This document shows positions 7,749 to 25,806 of a stretch of DNA of 64,000 nt, piece after piece. The stretch's first letter is position 1, and every line of letters begins with the position of its first letter. This stretch comes from Pseudomonas putida. GTDB taxonomy: Bacteria; Pseudomonadota; Gammaproteobacteria; Pseudomonadales; Pseudomonadaceae. Below the pieces are notes generated by a model that saw only the letters and a program-made list of their open reading frames with translations, had not been told where the DNA came from and made no database searches. The position numbers were made by a program, and so were the translations under genes. The stretch covers positions 1 to 64,000 of the forward strand of contig NZ_SMTE01000011.1 in NCBI RefSeq assembly GCF_004357765.1. The letters run 5' to 3'.

Positions 7749-10700
7749 ATGGCTTACTCATACACTGAGAAAAAACGTATCCGCAAGGACTTTAGCAAGT
7801 TGCCGGACGTCATGGATGTGCCTTACCTCCTGGCCATCCAGCTGGATTCGTATCGCGAATTCCTGCAAGCGGGAGCATCCAAGGATCAGTTCCGCGACGT
7901 CGGCCTGCACGCGGCCTTCAAATCGGTATTCCCGATCATCAGCTACTCCGGCAATGCTGCCTTGGAGTATGTAGGCTACCGCCTGGGCGATCCCGCCTTC
8001 GATGTGAAGGAATGTGTCCTGCGTGGCGTGACCTTCGCGGTCCCACTGCGGGTCAAGGTGCGCCTGATCATCTTCGACAAGGAATCGTCGAACAAAGCGA
8101 TCAAGGACATCAAAGAGCAAGAAGTCTACATGGGTGAAATCCCCCTGATGACTGAGAACGGTACCTTCGTTATCAACGGTACCGAGCGTGTTATCGTTTC
8201 CCAGCTGCACCGTTCGCCGGGTGTGTTCTTCGACCACGACCGTGGCAAGACCCACAGCTCGGGCAAGCTGCTGTACTCCGCTCGCATCATTCCGTACCGC
8301 GGTTCGTGGCTGGACTTCGAGTTCGACCCGAAAGACTGCGTGTTCGTGCGTATCGACCGTCGCCGCAAACTGCCGGCTTCGGTACTGCTGCGTGCGCTGG
8401 GCTACAGCACCGAAGAAGTCCTGAACACCTTCTACACCACCAACGTGTTCCACATCTCCGGCGAAAAACTCAGCCTGGAGCTCGTGCCTCAGCGTCTGCG
8501 TGGTGAAGTCGCGGTGATGGACATCCTTGACGGCAGCGGCAAGGTCATCGTCGAGCAGGGTCGCCGTATCACTGCGCGCCACATCAATCAGCTCGAAAAA
8601 GCCGGTGTCAACCAGCTGGACGTGCCGATGGAGTACGTGCTGGGTCGCACCACCGCCAAGGCCATCGTACATCCGGCCACTGGCGAAATCCTGGCCGAGT
8701 GCAACACCGAGCTGACCACCGAGCTGCTGATCAAGATCGCCAAGGCTCAGGTCGTCCGCATCGAGACCCTGTACACCAACGACATCGATTGCGGTCCGTT
8801 CATCTCGGATACCCTGAAGATCGACACTACCAGCAACCAGCTGGAAGCCCTGGTCGAGATCTACCGCATGATGCGTCCAGGTGAGCCGCCAACCAAGGAT
8901 GCCGCCGAGACGCTGTTCAACAACCTGTTCTTCAGCGCCGAGCGTTACGATCTGTCCGCCGTTGGCCGCATGAAGTTCAACCGCCGTATCGGTCGTACCG
9001 AGATCGAAGGTTCGGGCGTGCTGAGCAAGGAAGATATCGTCGAGGTTCTGAAGACCCTGGTCGATATCCGTAACGGCAAAGGCATCGTCGACGACATCGA
9101 CCACCTGGGTAACCGTCGCGTACGTTGCGTTGGCGAGATGGCCGAGAACCAGTTCCGTGTTGGCCTGGTGCGTGTAGAGCGCGCGGTCAAGGAACGTCTG
9201 TCGATGGCCGAAAGCGAAGGCCTGATGCCGCAGGACCTGATCAACGCCAAGCCGGTAGCGGCGGCGGTGAAGGAGTTCTTCGGTTCCAGCCAGCTTTCCC
9301 AGTTCATGGACCAGAACAACCCGCTCTCCGAGATCACCCACAAGCGCCGTGTTTCCGCACTCGGCCCTGGCGGTCTGACCCGTGAGCGTGCCGGCTTCGA
9401 AGTCCGTGACGTACACCCGACCCACTACGGCCGCGTGTGCCCGATCGAGACCCCTGAAGGTCCGAACATCGGTCTGATCAACTCCCTGGCGGCCTATGCC
9501 CGCACCAACCAGTACGGCTTCCTTGAAAGCCCGTATCGCGTGGTGAAGGAAGGCGTGGTCAGCGACGACATCGTGTTCCTGTCGGCGATCGAAGAGGCTG
9601 ATCACGTCATCGCTCAGGCTTCGGCCGCGATGAACGAGAAGAAGCAACTGATCGACGAGCTGGTAGCTGTTCGTCACCTGAACGAATTCACCGTCAAGGC
9701 GCCGGAAGACGTCACCCTGATGGACGTTTCGCCGAAGCAGGTTGTTTCTGTCGCAGCGTCGCTGATTCCGTTCCTCGAGCACGACGACGCCAACCGTGCG
9801 TTGATGGGTTCGAACATGCAGCGTCAGGCTGTACCGACCCTGCGTGCCGACAAGCCGCTGGTAGGTACCGGCATGGAGCGCAACGTTGCCCGCGACTCCG
9901 GTGTCTGCGTGGTGGCACGCCGTGGTGGTGTGATCGACTCGGTCGATGCCAGCCGTATCGTCGTGCGCGTTGCTGACGATGAAGTCGAGACTGGCGAAGC
10001 AGGTGTGGATATCTACAACCTGACCAAGTACACCCGTTCGAACCAGAACACCTGCATCAACCAGCGTCCGCTGGTAAGCAAAGGTGACAAGGTTCAGCGT
10101 GGCGACATCATGGCCGACGGTCCGTCCACCGACATGGGTGAGCTGGCACTGGGTCAGAACATGCGCATCGCGTTCATGGCGTGGAACGGCTTCAACTTCG
10201 AAGACTCCATCTGCCTGTCCGAGCGTGTGGTCCAGGAAGACCGCTTCACCACCATCCACATCCAGGAACTGACCTGTGTGGCGCGTGACACCAAGCTTGG
10301 CCCAGAGGAAATCACTGCGGACATCCCGAACGTGGGTGAGGCCGCACTGAACAAGCTGGACGAAGCCGGTATCGTCTACGTAGGTGCCGAAGTGGGCGCT
10401 GGCGACATCCTGGTTGGCAAGGTAACGCCAAAAGGCGAAACCCAGCTGACGCCGGAAGAGAAGCTGCTGCGTGCGATCTTCGGTGAGAAGGCGAGCGACG
10501 TTAAGGACACTTCCCTGCGTGTGCCGACCGGCACCAAGGGTACCGTCATCGACGTCCAGGTCTTCACCCGTGATGGCGTCGAGCGCGATAGCCGTGCCCT
10601 GGCCATCGAGAAGATGCAGTTGGACGAGATCCGCAAGGATCTGAACGAAGAGTTCCGCATCGTCGAAGGTGCAACCTTCGAGCGTCTGCGTGCAGCCCTG

Positions 10701-11822
10701 AACGGCCAGGTGGTCGACGGTGGCGCGGGCCTGAAGAAAGGCACCGTGATCAACGACGAAGTCCTGAACGGTCTGGAGCACGGCCAGTGGTTCAAACTGC
10801 GCATGGCTGAAGATGCACTGAACGAGCAGCTGGAAAAGGCTCAGCAGTACATCGTCGATCGCCGTCGCCTGCTGGACGACAAGTTCGAAGACAAGAAGCG
10901 CAAGCTGCAGCAGGGCGATGACCTGGCACCTGGCGTACTGAAGATCGTCAAGGTCTACCTGGCTATCCGCCGTCGCATCCAGCCGGGTGACAAGATGGCC
11001 GGTCGTCACGGTAACAAGGGTGTGGTATCGGTGATCATGCCGGTCGAAGACATGCCGCACGACGCCAACGGTACTCCGGTCGACGTCGTACTGAACCCGC
11101 TGGGCGTACCTTCTCGTATGAACGTCGGTCAGATCCTCGAAACCCACCTCGGCCTGGCGGCCAAGGGCCTGGGCGAGAAGATCGACCGTATGATCGAAGA
11201 GCAGCGCAAGGCCGCAGAACTGCGTACCTTCCTGACCGAGATCTACAACGAGATCGGTGGTCGTCAGGAGAACCTCGAAGAGTTCTCCGACGAAGAGATC
11301 CTCGCTCTGGCTCACAACCTGAAGAAAGGCGTGCCGATGGCTACTCCGGTCTTCGACGGTGCCAAGGAGCGTGAGATCAAGGCCATGCTGAAGCTGGCTG
11401 ACCTGCCGGAAAGCGGCCAGATGGTGCTGTTCGATGGCCGTACCGGCAACAAGTTCGAGCGTCCTGTGACCGTTGGTTACATGTACATGCTCAAGCTGAA
11501 CCACTTGGTGGACGACAAGATGCACGCGCGTTCCACTGGTTCCTACAGCCTGGTTACCCAGCAGCCGCTGGGTGGTAAGGCGCAGTTCGGTGGTCAGCGT
11601 TTCGGGGAGATGGAAGTGTGGGCGCTGGAAGCATACGGCGCGGCATACACCCTGCAAGAAATGCTCACAGTGAAGTCGGACGACGTGAACGGCCGTACCA
11701 AGATGTACAAGAACATCGTGGATGGCGATCACCGTATGGAGCCGGGCATGCCCGAGTCCTTCAACGTGTTGATCAAAGAGATCCGTTCGCTCGGTATCGA
11801 TATCGATCTGGAAACCGAATAA
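7749..11822 (+). CDS. rpoB: RNA polymerase beta subunit
   Basis: Catalytic core subunit of RNA polymerase. 1357 aa, the pseudomonad length. The rifampicin pocket reads [21 protein letters not shown], with wild-type Asp521, His531 and Ser536 by local numbering. The [11 protein letters not shown] motif and C-terminal [18 protein letters not shown] clamp segment are intact. ATG at 7749. A very long antisense frame covers the gene and is a composition artefact. rpoC follows after 64 bases. Confidence 0.99.
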   Translation: MAYSYTEKKRIRKDFSKLPDVMDVPYLLAIQLDSYREFLQAGASKDQFRDVGLHAAFKSVFPIISYSGNAALEYVGYRLGDPAFDVKECVLRGVTFAVPLRVKVRLIIFDKESSNKAIKDIKEQEVYMGEIPLMTENGTFVINGTERVIVSQLHRSPGVFFDHDRGKTHSSGKLLYSARIIPYRGSWLDFEFDPKDCVFVRIDRRRKLPASVLLRALGYSTEEVLNTFYTTNVFHISGEKLSLELVPQRLRGEVAVMDILDGSGKVIVEQGRRITARHINQLEKAGVNQLDVPMEYVLGRTTAKAIVHPATGEILAECNTELTTELLIKIAKAQVVRIETLYTNDIDCGPFISDTLKIDTTSNQLEALVEIYRMMRPGEPPTKDAAETLFNNLFFSAERYDLSAVGRMKFNRRIGRTEIEGSGVLSKEDIVEVLKTLVDIRNGKGIVDDIDHLGNRRVRCVGEMAENQFRVGLVRVERAVKERLSMAESEGLMPQDLINAKPVAAAVKEFFGSSQLSQFMDQNNPLSEITHKRRVSALGPGGLTRERAGFEVRDVHPTHYGRVCPIETPEGPNIGLINSLAAYARTNQYGFLESPYRVVKEGVVSDDIVFLSAIEEADHVIAQASAAMNEKKQLIDELVAVRHLNEFTVKAPEDVTLMDVSPKQVVSVAASLIPFLEHDDANRALMGSNMQRQAVPTLRADKPLVGTGMERNVARDSGVCVVARRGGVIDSVDASRIVVRVADDEVETGEAGVDIYNLTKYTRSNQNTCINQRPLVSKGDKVQRGDIMADGPSTDMGELALGQNMRIAFMAWNGFNFEDSICLSERVVQEDRFTTIHIQELTCVARDTKLGPEEITADIPNVGEAALNKLDEAGIVYVGAEVGAGDILVGKVTPKGETQLTPEEKLLRAIFGEKASDVKDTSLRVPTGTKGTVIDVQVFTRDGVERDSRALAIEKMQLDEIRKDLNEEFRIVEGATFERLRAALNGQVVDGGAGLKKGTVINDEVLNGLEHGQWFKLRMAEDALNEQLEKAQQYIVDRRRLLDDKFEDKKRKLQQGDDLAPGVLKIVKVYLAIRRRIQPGDKMAGRHGNKGVVSVIMPVEDMPHDANGTPVDVVLNPLGVPSRMNVGQILETHLGLAAKGLGEKIDRMIEEQRKAAELRTFLTEIYNEIGGRQENLEEFSDEEILALAHNLKKGVPMATPVFDGAKEREIKAMLKLADLPESGQMVLFDGRTGNKFERPVTVGYMYMLKLNHLVDDKMHARSTGSYSLVTQQPLGGKAQFGGQRFGEMEVWALEAYGAAYTLQEMLTVKSDDVNGRTKMYKNIVDGDHRMEPGMPESFNVLIKEIRSLGIDIDLETE

Positions 11823-11886
11823 CACGTGACGCGAAGGGGAGCGGGGCAGGTAATGCCCGCTTCCTGCTCCGCCAGGAGGAAAGGCC

Positions 11887-16086
<4,200 letters not shown>

Positions 16087-16172
16087 GTGAGGGCAGGGCC
16101 CCGGCCCTTCCTCCCGCTCACGGCGACAGCACATGTTGCCGATGATCGGGCAGGAGGGGGCGGGGCCTCGTC

Positions 16173-16201
16173 TTGACTGGGTGCAAGATCCTCTTTAGAC
16201 T
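16173..16201 (+). promoter_or_regulatory. Promoter of the str operon (rpsL)
   Basis: TTGACT at 16173-16178, a 17-base spacer, and TAGACT at 16196-16201. It predicts a start near 16208 and a ~87-base leader before rpsL. A hairpin at 16213-16245 follows. Confidence 0.65.
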
Positions 16202-16212
16202 TTTGTACCCTT

Positions 16213-16245
16213 AAATTTGGTGGGACTCCGTCTCGCCAATTTTTG
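16213..16245 (+). terminator. Possible attenuator in the rpsL leader
   Basis: A 9-bp stem with one G-T pair region (16217-16225 with 16231-16239) is extended by A-T pairs and followed by a run of five T. It lies just after the predicted start site, so it may attenuate the operon or stabilise the 5' end. Confidence 0.4.
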
Positions 16246-16294
16246 GCTTTCTTGCAAGACAATAGAGTCGCAAGACAATCAGTGGAGCTAGTAG

Positions 16295-16666
16295 ATGGCA
16301 ACTATCAACCAGCTGGTACGTCAGCCGCGTAAGCGTTCGGTCGAAAAGTCCGACGTTCCTGCGCTGCAGAACTGCCCGCAGCGTCGTGGCGTGTGCACCC
16401 GTGTGTACACCACCACGCCGAAAAAACCTAACTCGGCACTGCGTAAAGTATGCCGTGTGCGTCTGACCAACGGTTTCGAGGTTTCCTCGTACATCGGTGG
16501 TGAAGGCCACAACCTGCAAGAGCACAGCGTCGTCCTGATTCGTGGCGGTCGTGTAAAAGACTTGCCAGGTGTTCGTTACCACACCGTTCGCGGCTCTCTG
16601 GATACTTCGGGCGTCAAAGGCCGTAACCAGGGTCGTTCGAAGTACGGTACCAAGCGTCCGAAGTAA
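16295..16666 (+). CDS. rpsL: 30S ribosomal protein S12
   Basis: Decoding-centre protein. 123 aa. Lys43 ([11 protein letters not shown]) and Lys88 ([13 protein letters not shown]) are both wild type, so the gene predicts streptomycin sensitivity at this locus. It is the first gene of the str operon (rpsL-rpsG-fusA-tuf). Confidence 0.98.
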   Translation: MATINQLVRQPRKRSVEKSDVPALQNCPQRRGVCTRVYTTTPKKPNSALRKVCRVRLTNGFEVSSYIGGEGHNLQEHSVVLIRGGRVKDLPGVRYHTVRGSLDTSGVKGRNQGRSKYGTKRPK

Positions 16667-16772
16667 TCGGCCGTTTGCAGACATCCATTTTTTTGAGTCG
16701 ATAAGAGTAAGGTCGGGCAGGGGTCGTAAGACCTGGTCCCGGGCTAACCTGAAGACCGTTTGAGGGCTTATC

Positions 16773-17243
16773 ATGCCAAGACGTCGTGTAGCAGCAAAAC
16801 GTGAGATTCTGGACGATCCTAAGTACGGATCCCAGATTCTCGCCAAGTTCATGAACCACGTGATGGAAAGCGGCAAGAAGGCCGTAGCCGAGCGCATCGT
16901 TTACGGTGCTCTGGATACCGTCAAAGCACGCAAGAACAGCGACCCCCTGGAAATCTTCGAGAAAGCTCTCGACGCCATCGCTCCGCTGGTCGAAGTAAAG
17001 TCCCGTCGTGTCGGCGGTGCCACTTACCAGGTTCCGGTTGAAGTTCGTCCGTCCCGTCGTAACGCTCTGGCAATGCGCTGGCTCGTAGACTACGCCCGCA
17101 AGCGCGGCGAGAAGTCGATGGCTCTGCGTCTGGCCGGCGAGCTGCTGGATGCTGCCGAAGGCAAGGGTGCTGCAGTCAAGAAGCGTGAAGACGTGCACCG
17201 TATGGCTGAAGCCAACAAAGCGTTCTCGCACTACCGCTTCTAA
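16773..17243 (+). CDS. rpsG: 30S ribosomal protein S7
   Basis: Primary 16S rRNA binder that organises the 30S head; in E. coli it also represses the str operon by binding the rpsL-rpsG spacer. 156 aa, with the N-terminal [13 protein letters not shown] arm and the [17 protein letters not shown] beta hairpin. The 106-base spacer before it is long enough for such a control element, but I did not identify one. Confidence 0.98.
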   Translation: MPRRRVAAKREILDDPKYGSQILAKFMNHVMESGKKAVAERIVYGALDTVKARKNSDPLEIFEKALDAIAPLVEVKSRRVGGATYQVPVEVRPSRRNALAMRWLVDYARKRGEKSMALRLAGELLDAAEGKGAAVKKREDVHRMAEANKAFSHYRF

Positions 17244-17273
17244 TTCAAGCATCAATCTTTTTGCGAGGGCTTT

Positions 17274-19421
<2,148 letters not shown>

Positions 19422-19448
19422 TCCCCTTTAGGCAAGAGGTTCACTGTC

Positions 19449-20642
19449 GTGGCTAAAGAAAAATTTGATCGTTCCCTTCCCCACGTTAACGTCGGCACTA
19501 TCGGCCACGTTGACCACGGTAAGACCACTCTGACCGCAGCTCTGACTCGCGTCTGCTCCGAAGTTTTCGGTTCGGCAGTCGTTGAGTTCGACAAGATCGA
19601 CTCGGCTCCGGAAGAAAAAGCGCGCGGTATCACCATCAACACCGCTCACGTCGAGTACAACTCGAACATTCGTCACTACGCTCACGTTGACTGCCCAGGT
19701 CACGCTGACTACGTGAAGAACATGATCACCGGTGCTGCCCAGATGGACGGCGCGATCCTGGTTTGCTCGGCCGCCGATGGTCCGATGCCACAAACCCGTG
19801 AGCACATCCTGCTGTCCCGTCAGGTTGGCGTTCCTTACATCGTGGTCTTCCTGAACAAGGCTGACCTGGTAGACGACGCTGAGCTGCTGGAACTGGTCGA
19901 GATGGAAGTTCGCGACCTGCTGTCCACCTACGACTTCCCAGGCGACGACACTCCGATCATCATCGGTTCGGCTCGTATGGCTCTGGAAGGCAAAGACGAC
20001 AACGAAATGGGTACCAGCGCTGTCAAGAAGCTGGTTGAAACTCTGGATGCCTACATCCCTGAGCCAGTTCGTGCCGTTGACCAGCCGTTCCTGATGCCGA
20101 TCGAAGACGTCTTCTCGATCTCGGGTCGTGGTACCGTTGTTACCGGTCGTATCGAGCGTGGTATCGTCCGCGTTCAGGATCCGCTGGAAATCGTTGGTCT
20201 GCGTGACACCACCACCACCACCTGCACCGGTGTTGAGATGTTCCGCAAGCTGCTGGACGAAGGTCGTGCTGGCGAGAACTGCGGCGTTCTGCTGCGTGGT
20301 ACCAAGCGTGACGACGTTGAGCGTGGCCAGGTTCTGGTCAAGCCAGGTTCGGTCAAGCCGCACACCAAGTTCACCGCAGAAGTCTACGTTCTGTCGAAGG
20401 AAGAAGGCGGCCGTCACACTCCGTTCTTCAAAGGCTACCGTCCTCAGTTCTACTTCCGTACCACTGACGTGACCGGTAACTGCGAGCTGCCGGAAGGCGT
20501 TGAAATGGTAATGCCAGGTGACAACATTCAGATGACTGTCACCCTGATCAAGACCATCGCAATGGAAGACGGTCTGCGCTTCGCTATCCGTGAAGGCGGT
20601 CGTACCGTCGGCGCCGGCGTCGTAGCCAAAATCATCGAGTAA
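19449..20642 (+). CDS. tuf: Elongation factor Tu, copy 2 (str operon)
   Basis: Same 397-aa EF-Tu as the copy at 2853-4046, with identical protein and nearly identical DNA. It starts with GTG at 19449 rather than ATG, 27 bases after fusA. A continuous block of about 1163 bases (19464-20626) appears identical to copy 1. Differences are confined to the ends of the gene and are synonymous. The duplicate is normal for gammaproteobacteria and supplies extra EF-Tu. Confidence 0.98.
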   Translation: MAKEKFDRSLPHVNVGTIGHVDHGKTTLTAALTRVCSEVFGSAVVEFDKIDSAPEEKARGITINTAHVEYNSNIRHYAHVDCPGHADYVKNMITGAAQMDGAILVCSAADGPMPQTREHILLSRQVGVPYIVVFLNKADLVDDAELLELVEMEVRDLLSTYDFPGDDTPIIIGSARMALEGKDDNEMGTSAVKKLVETLDAYIPEPVRAVDQPFLMPIEDVFSISGRGTVVTGRIERGIVRVQDPLEIVGLRDTTTTTCTGVEMFRKLLDEGRAGENCGVLLRGTKRDDVERGQVLVKPGSVKPHTKFTAEVYVLSKEEGGRHTPFFKGYRPQFYFRTTDVTGNCELPEGVEMVMPGDNIQMTVTLIKTIAMEDGLRFAIREGGRTVGAGVVAKIIE

Positions 20643-20657
20643 TCCCTCGATCGATTG

Positions 20658-20688
20658 AAAAAACCCCCGCTCAGCGGGGGTTTTTTTT
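20658..20688 (+). terminator. Terminator of the str operon
   Basis: An A-rich foot, CCCCCGC/GCGGGGG stem and eight T. It sits between tuf copy 2 and the S10 promoter. Confidence 0.95.
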
Positions 20689-20694
20689 ATTGGG

Positions 20695-20723
20695 TTGACA
20701 CTAAATTGGGTCGTCTATAGAAT
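20695..20723 (+). promoter_or_regulatory. Promoter of the S10 operon
   Basis: Consensus TTGACA at 20695-20700, a 17-base spacer, and TAGAAT at 20718-20723. The predicted start is near 20730, giving a leader of only about 55 bases before rpsJ. Confidence 0.85.
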
Positions 20724-20783
20724 CACGCCTCCTTTTAGCGGGCGTAGTGCGTCCGTTGGGAACAGCCTGGAGTCTGAAATCCA

Positions 20784-21095
20784 ATGCAAAATCAGCAAAT
20801 CCGTATCAGGTTGAAGGCTTTCGACCATCGCCTGATCGACCAATCCACCCAGGAAATCGTGGAAACCGCGAAACGTACTGGTGCACAAGTGCGTGGTCCT
20901 ATTCCACTGCCTACCCGCAAAGAGCGTTTCACCGTTCTGGTTTCTCCGCACGTCAACAAAGACGCGCGTGACCAGTACGAGATTCGCACTCATAAGCGTG
21001 TTCTGGACATCGTCCAGCCTACGGATAAAACCGTTGACGCGCTGATGAAGCTTGATCTCGCGGCAGGTGTGGAAGTGCAGATCAGCCTCGGCTAA
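20784..21095 (+). CDS. rpsJ: 30S ribosomal protein S10
   Basis: 30S head protein that is also NusE, the NusG/NusB partner in transcription-translation coupling and antitermination. 103 aa, start [17 protein letters not shown]. It opens the S10 operon. Confidence 0.98.
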
Positions 21096-21175
21096 GACTT
21101 CGGTCTGGTCGTGTAACGCTCTGAAATGGGCGGCCATAGCGGGTGAAAGCCCCGTACACTCATGAGGTTTACAAC

Positions 21176-21811
21176 ATGACTATTGGTGTAATCGGTCGCA
21201 AATGCGGTATGACCCGCATTTTCACCGAAGAAGGTGTCTCCATTCCGGTTACGGTCATCGAGATCGAGCCGAATCGCGTCACCCAGTTCAAAACTGAAGA
21301 AACCGATGGCTACCGTGCAGTGCAAGTCACTGTCGGCGAGCGTCGTGCTTCGCGTGTGACTGCCGCTCAGGCAGGTCACTTCGCCAAGGCTAACGTTGCC
21401 GCTGGTCGCGGTGTTTGGGAGTTCCGTCTTGAAGAAGGCGATTTCCAGGCTGGCGATCTGATCAAAGCTGAACTCTTCACTGCAGGCCAGCTGGTAGACG
21501 TAACCGGTCAGTCCAAAGGTAAAGGCTTCGCCGGTACCATCAAGCGCTGGAACTTCCGTGGCCAGGACAACACGCACGGTAACTCCGTGTCGCACCGTGT
21601 CCCAGGTTCCATCGGCCAGTGCCAGACTCCTGGTCGTGTGTTCAAGGGCAAGAAAATGTCCGGTCACATGGGCGCCGAGCGCGTGACTGTTCAGTCCCTG
21701 GAAGTAGTACGCGTAGACGCTGAGCGCAACCTGCTGCTGGTCAAGGGTGCCGTACCTGGCGCTACTGGCGGCGACGTGGTTGTACGTCCAGCTGTCAAGG
21801 CTCGCGGTTAA
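21176..21811 (+). CDS. rplC: 50S ribosomal protein L3
   Basis: An early assembly protein near the peptidyl-transferase centre. 211 aa from ATG 21176 ([16 protein letters not shown]), with upstream in-frame extension to 21143 rejected for lack of similarity. The methylatable Gln loop lies in the conserved [20 protein letters not shown] segment. Confidence 0.97.
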   Translation: MTIGVIGRKCGMTRIFTEEGVSIPVTVIEIEPNRVTQFKTEETDGYRAVQVTVGERRASRVTAAQAGHFAKANVAAGRGVWEFRLEEGDFQAGDLIKAELFTAGQLVDVTGQSKGKGFAGTIKRWNFRGQDNTHGNSVSHRVPGSIGQCQTPGRVFKGKKMSGHMGAERVTVQSLEVVRVDAERNLLLVKGAVPGATGGDVVVRPAVKARG

Positions 21812-21823
21812 GGGGAAACTGAC

Positions 21824-22426
21824 ATGCAACTTAATGTAAATGACGCTCAGGCGATCGAAGTTTCCGAACTGACTTTCGGTGGCGAATTCAACGAGACGCT
21901 GGTACACCAAGCAGTCGTGGCCTACATGGCTGGCGGCCGTCAGGGCACCAAGCAGCAGAAGACCCGTTCCGACGTAGCTGGTGGCGGTAAGCGCCCATGG
22001 CGTCAGAAGGGTACTGGCCGTGCTCGTGCTGGTACCACTCGTGGTCCGATCTGGCGTGGCGGTGGTGTTACCTTCGCAGCCCGTCCTCAAGATCACTCGC
22101 AGAAGCTCAACAAGAAGATGTATCGCGCAGCTCTGCGCTCCATCCTCGCTGAGCTGGTGCGTAGCGACCGTCTGGTCGTGGTTCAGGACTTCGCTGTTGA
22201 AGCCCCGAAAACCAAAGATCTGCTGAACAAGCTGAACGGCATGGGTCTGAACGACGTACTGATCGTTTCCGACGCTGTTGATCAGAACCTGTACCTGGCT
22301 GCTCGCAACCTGCCGCACGTCGACGTACGTGACGTTCAAGGTTCCGACCCGGTCAGTCTGATCGCATACGAGAAAGTGTTGATCACTGTCTCGGCCGTGA
22401 AGAAATTCGAGGAGCTGCTGGGATGA
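21824..22426 (+). CDS. rplD: 50S ribosomal protein L4
   Basis: Lines the exit tunnel with its long loop (residues ~40-100, including [15 protein letters not shown]). In enterics it is also the autoregulator of the S10 operon, although the short leader here makes that doubtful. 200 aa. The stop overlaps the rplW start by four bases (ATGA). Confidence 0.98.
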   Translation: MQLNVNDAQAIEVSELTFGGEFNETLVHQAVVAYMAGGRQGTKQQKTRSDVAGGGKRPWRQKGTGRARAGTTRGPIWRGGGVTFAARPQDHSQKLNKKMYRAALRSILAELVRSDRLVVVQDFAVEAPKTKDLLNKLNGMGLNDVLIVSDAVDQNLYLAARNLPHVDVRDVQGSDPVSLIAYEKVLITVSAVKKFEELLG

Positions 22427-22722
22427 ACCAGGAACGCGTATTCAAAGTCCTCCTTGGCCCGCACGTTTCCGAGAAGGCTACCGTTCTGGCTGAGAAAAAA
22501 GGCCAGTTCGTATTCAAGGTTGCTACTGATGCAACCAAGCTGGAAATCAAGAAAGCTGTCGAAGGCCTGTTCAACGTAAAAGTTGAAAACGTGTCGACTG
22601 TTAACGTTCTGGGTAAAACCAAGCGTACCGCACGTGGTCTGGGCAAGCGTAATGACTGGAAGAAGGCGATCGTCTCCCTTCAGCCAGGCCAAGATCTCGA
22701 TTTCAGCAGCAGTGCTGAGTAA
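22423..22722 (+). CDS. rplW: 50S ribosomal protein L23
   Basis: Tunnel-exit protein and docking site of trigger factor and SRP. 99 aa. It shows the [12 protein letters not shown] start motif and an internal extended loop ending in [16 protein letters not shown]. Four-base overlap with rplD. Confidence 0.98.
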   Translation: MNQERVFKVLLGPHVSEKATVLAEKKGQFVFKVATDATKLEIKKAVEGLFNVKVENVSTVNVLGKTKRTARGLGKRNDWKKAIVSLQPGQDLDFSSSAE

Positions 22723-22736
22723 GGAAGGGGTGCATC

Positions 22737-23561
22737 ATGGCAATCGTTAAATGCAAACCGACTTCCCCTGGCCGCCGTTTCGTGGTCAAGGTGGTCAACC
22801 AGGAGCTGCACAAAGGCGCTCCTCACGCACCGCTGATCGAGAAAAAATCGAAGTCTGGTGGTCGTAACAACAATGGCCGTATTACCACTCGTCACGTTGG
22901 TGGTGGTCACAAGCAGCATTACCGTCTGGTCGACTTCCGTCGCAACGACAAAGATGGCATCCCAGCCACTGTCGAGCGTATCGAATACGATCCAAACCGT
23001 ACTGCTCACATCGCCCTGCTGTGCTACGCAGACGGTGAGCGTCGCTACATCATCGCCCCTAAAGGCGTGAGCGCTGGCGACCAGCTGATCGCAGGTGCAC
23101 TGGCCCCAATCAAGGCCGGTAACTCCCTGCAACTGCGCAACATTCCAGTGGGTAGCACCATTCACGGCATCGAACTGAAGCCGGGTAAAGGTGCTCAGAT
23201 CGCTCGTTCCGCTGGTGCCTCGGCTCAGCTGATCGCTCGCGAAGGTGTCTACGTGACCCTGCGTCTGCGCTCTGGTGAAATGCGTAAAGTCCTGGCTGAG
23301 TGCCGTGCGACCCTGGGTGAAGTCTCGAACTCCGAGCACAGCCTGCGTTCGCTGGGTAAAGCTGGTGCCAAACGCTGGCGCGGCGTTCGCCCAACCGTTC
23401 GTGGTGTTGCCATGAACCCGGTTGACCACCCGCATGGTGGTGGTGAAGGTCGTACCTCCGGTGGTCGTCATCCGGTATCGCCATGGGGCTTCCCAACCAA
23501 GGGTGCGAAAACCCGTGGTAATAAGCGTACCGACAACATGATCGTCCGTCGTCGCAAGTAA
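22737..23561 (+). CDS. rplB: 50S ribosomal protein L2
   Basis: Required for subunit joining and peptidyl-transferase function. 274 aa. The C-terminal signature [18 protein letters not shown] includes the conserved functional histidine region. Confidence 0.98.
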   Translation: MAIVKCKPTSPGRRFVVKVVNQELHKGAPHAPLIEKKSKSGGRNNNGRITTRHVGGGHKQHYRLVDFRRNDKDGIPATVERIEYDPNRTAHIALLCYADGERRYIIAPKGVSAGDQLIAGALAPIKAGNSLQLRNIPVGSTIHGIELKPGKGAQIARSAGASAQLIAREGVYVTLRLRSGEMRKVLAECRATLGEVSNSEHSLRSLGKAGAKRWRGVRPTVRGVAMNPVDHPHGGGEGRTSGGRHPVSPWGFPTKGAKTRGNKRTDNMIVRRRK

Positions 23562-23577
23562 CTAGAGGGATACGACA

Positions 23578-23853
23578 GTGCCACGTTCTCTGAAAAAAGG
23601 TCCTTTTATCGATCTTCACCTGCTGAAGAAGATCGAAGTGGCGGTGGAGAAGAACGATCGCAAGCCAGTTAAAACCTGGTCGCGTCGCTCGATGATCCTG
23701 CCACAAATGGTCGGTCTGACCATCGCGGTTCACAACGGTCGCCAGCATGTCCCAGTTCTCGTGAACGAAGACATGGTCGGCCACAAACTGGGCGAGTTCG
23801 CCGGTACCCGCACCTATCGCGGGCACGTGGCTGACAAGAAAGCCAAGCGTTAA
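23578..23853 (+). CDS. rpsS: 30S ribosomal protein S19
   Basis: 30S head protein that contacts P-site tRNA and the inter-subunit bridge. 91 aa, GTG start at 23578 ([18 protein letters not shown]). Confidence 0.97.
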
Positions 23854-23864
23854 GGGGTAAGGAA

Positions 23865-24197
23865 ATGGAAGTAGCCGCTAAGTTGTCGGGCGCTCGAATC
23901 TCCGCCCAGAAAGCCCGCTTGGTCGCCGACCAGATCCGCGGGAAGAAGGTGGGCGAAGCGCTCAACCTGTTGGCCTTCAGCAGCAAAAAAGCCGCTGAAA
24001 TCATGAAGAAAGTCCTCGAGTCGGCCGTAGCCAACGCCGAACACAACGAAGGCGCAGACGTTGATGACCTGAAGGTCTCCACCGTCTTCGTCAACGAAGG
24101 GCGTTCGCTGAAGCGCATCATGCCGCGTGCCAAAGGCCGCGCTGATCGCATCGTCAAGCGGTCTTGCCATATCACTGTCAAGGTTGCGGACAAGTAA
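23865..24197 (+). CDS. rplV: 50S ribosomal protein L22
   Basis: Its beta hairpin forms part of the exit-tunnel constriction, a macrolide-resistance site. 110 aa, with the hairpin at [19 protein letters not shown]; no deletion is visible. Confidence 0.98.
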
Positions 24198-24210
24198 CGG
24201 AGTCGATCAG

Positions 24211-24897
24211 ATGGGTCAGAAAGTACATCCCACTGGCATTCGCCTGGGAATCGTCAAGGAGCACACCTCCGTCTGGTACGCAGACGGTGCTACTTACGCA
24301 GATTACCTGTTGAAGGATCTGAAAACGCGTGAGTACCTCCAAGACAAACTAAAAAGCGCGTCCGTAAGCCGTATCGATATTCATCGTCCGGCTCAAACTG
24401 CACGCATCACCATCCACACCGCTCGTCCCGGTATCGTTATCGGCAAGAAAGGTGAAGATGTCGAGAAGCTGCGTCAGGACCTGACCAAGCAGATGGGTGT
24501 GCCTGTGCACATCAACATCGAAGAGATCCGCAAGCCGGAACTCGACGCTATGCTGGTTGCGCAGAGCGTAGCTCAGCAGCTGGAACGCCGCGTAATGTTC
24601 CGTCGTGCCATGAAGCGCGCCGTACAGAACGCCATGCGTATTGGTGCCAAAGGCATCAAGATCCAGGTGAGCGGTCGTCTCGGCGGTGCTGAGATTGCTC
24701 GTACCGAGTGGTATCGCGAAGGTCGTGTGCCTCTGCACACCCTGCGTGCCGATATCGACTACAACACCTACGAAGCTCACACCACCTACGGTGTGATCGG
24801 TGTGAAGGTTTGGATCTTCAAAGGCGAAGTGATTGGTGGTCGCCAAGAAGAACTGAAACCACAAGCACCAGCGCCTCGTAAAAAAGCTGCTAAGTAA
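24211..24897 (+). CDS. rpsC: 30S ribosomal protein S3
   Basis: Part of the mRNA entry helicase. 228 aa from ATG 24211 ([13 protein letters not shown]). An in-frame GTG at 24127 lies inside rplV and was rejected. The KH motif [14 protein letters not shown] and the C-terminal [15 protein letters not shown] segment are typical. The end is a Pro/Ala/Lys tail. Confidence 0.98.
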   Translation: MGQKVHPTGIRLGIVKEHTSVWYADGATYADYLLKDLKTREYLQDKLKSASVSRIDIHRPAQTARITIHTARPGIVIGKKGEDVEKLRQDLTKQMGVPVHINIEEIRKPELDAMLVAQSVAQQLERRVMFRRAMKRAVQNAMRIGAKGIKIQVSGRLGGAEIARTEWYREGRVPLHTLRADIDYNTYEAHTTYGVIGVKVWIFKGEVIGGRQEELKPQAPAPRKKAAK

Positions 24898-24909
24898 GGG
24901 GTACGCCAA

Positions 24910-25323
24910 ATGTTGCAACCAAAGCGTACAAAATTCCGCAAGCAGATGACTGGCCACAACCGTGGTCTGGCACTGCGCGGTAGCAAAGTCAGCTTCGGCG
25001 AATTCGCCCTGAAAGCTGTTGCTCGCGGTCGCCTCACCGCTCGCCAGATCGAGTCGGCACGTCGTGCTCTGACTCGTCACGTAAAACGTGGCGGTAAGAT
25101 CTGGATCCGTGTGTTCCCGGACAAGCCGATCTCCAAGAAGCCTCTCGAGGTTCGTATGGGTAAAGGTAAGGGTTCCGTGGAATACTGGGTTGCCCAGATC
25201 CAGCCAGGCAAAGTCCTGTATGAGATCGAGGGTGTTTCTGAAGAGCTGGCGCGCGAAGCTTTCGCCCTGGCTGCTGCAAAGCTGCCTCTCGCCACCTCCT
25301 TTGTTAAGCGGACGGTGATGTGA
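24910..25323 (+). CDS. rplP: 50S ribosomal protein L16
   Basis: Binds near the A site and organises tRNA positioning. 137 aa, start [19 protein letters not shown]. It carries the conserved [14 protein letters not shown] segment. The last base of its TGA is the first of the rpmC ATG. Confidence 0.98.
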
Positions 25324-25514
25324 TGAAAGCGAATGAACTTCGTGAAAAATCGGCACAGCAACTGAATGAGCAACTGCTCGGCTTGCTGCGCGACCAGTTC
25401 AATCTGCGTATGCAGAAAGCAACTGGCCAGTTGGGGCAGTCGCACCTGCTCTCGCAAGTTAAGCGTGACATCGCTCGCGTGAAAACTGTGCTCAACCAGC
25501 AGGCAGGTAAGTGA
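25323..25514 (+). CDS. rpmC: 50S ribosomal protein L29
   Basis: Tunnel-exit protein next to L23. 63 aa from ATG 25323 ([14 protein letters not shown]), one-base overlap with rplP. A GTG one codon earlier is less likely. Confidence 0.97.
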
Positions 25515-25516
25515 TC

Positions 25517-25783
25517 ATGGCTGAAGCTGAAAAAACCGTCCGTACGCTGACTGGCCGTGTCGTCAGCGACAAAATGGACAAGACCATCACCGTTCTGATC
25601 GAGCGTCGCGTAAAGCACCCGATCTACGGTAAATACGTTAAGCGTTCGACTAAGCTGCACGCGCACGACGAATCCAACCAGTGCAAGATCGGCGACAAGG
25701 TTTCCATCCGTGAAACCCGTCCGCTGGCCAAGACCAAGTCCTGGGCACTGGTTGAAGTCCTCGAACGCGCTGTTGAAGTCTAA
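25517..25783 (+). CDS. rpsQ: 30S ribosomal protein S17
   Basis: Early 16S rRNA-binding OB-fold protein. 88 aa from ATG 25517 ([23 protein letters not shown]). An in-frame GTG six bases earlier overlaps the rpmC stop and is not needed. Confidence 0.97.
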   Translation: MAEAEKTVRTLTGRVVSDKMDKTITVLIERRVKHPIYGKYVKRSTKLHAHDESNQCKIGDKVSIRETRPLAKTKSWALVEVLERAVEV

Positions 25784-25806
25784 GGGCTAGGGGTCGGAGA
25801 AATTTT

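Noticed and set aside
7758-11825. 1355-codon open frame antisense to rpoB, and a similar 1412-codon one antisense to rpoC (11896-16134)
   Set aside because: Mirror frames of GC-rich, codon-biased genes. The translations are low in diversity, have no known motif and lack ribosome-binding sites; the sense genes are certain.
19449-20642. Second tuf copy as assembly duplication
   Set aside because: Flanks and gene ends differ (start codon and terminal synonymous bases), and two tuf genes in these positions are normal for gammaproteobacteria.
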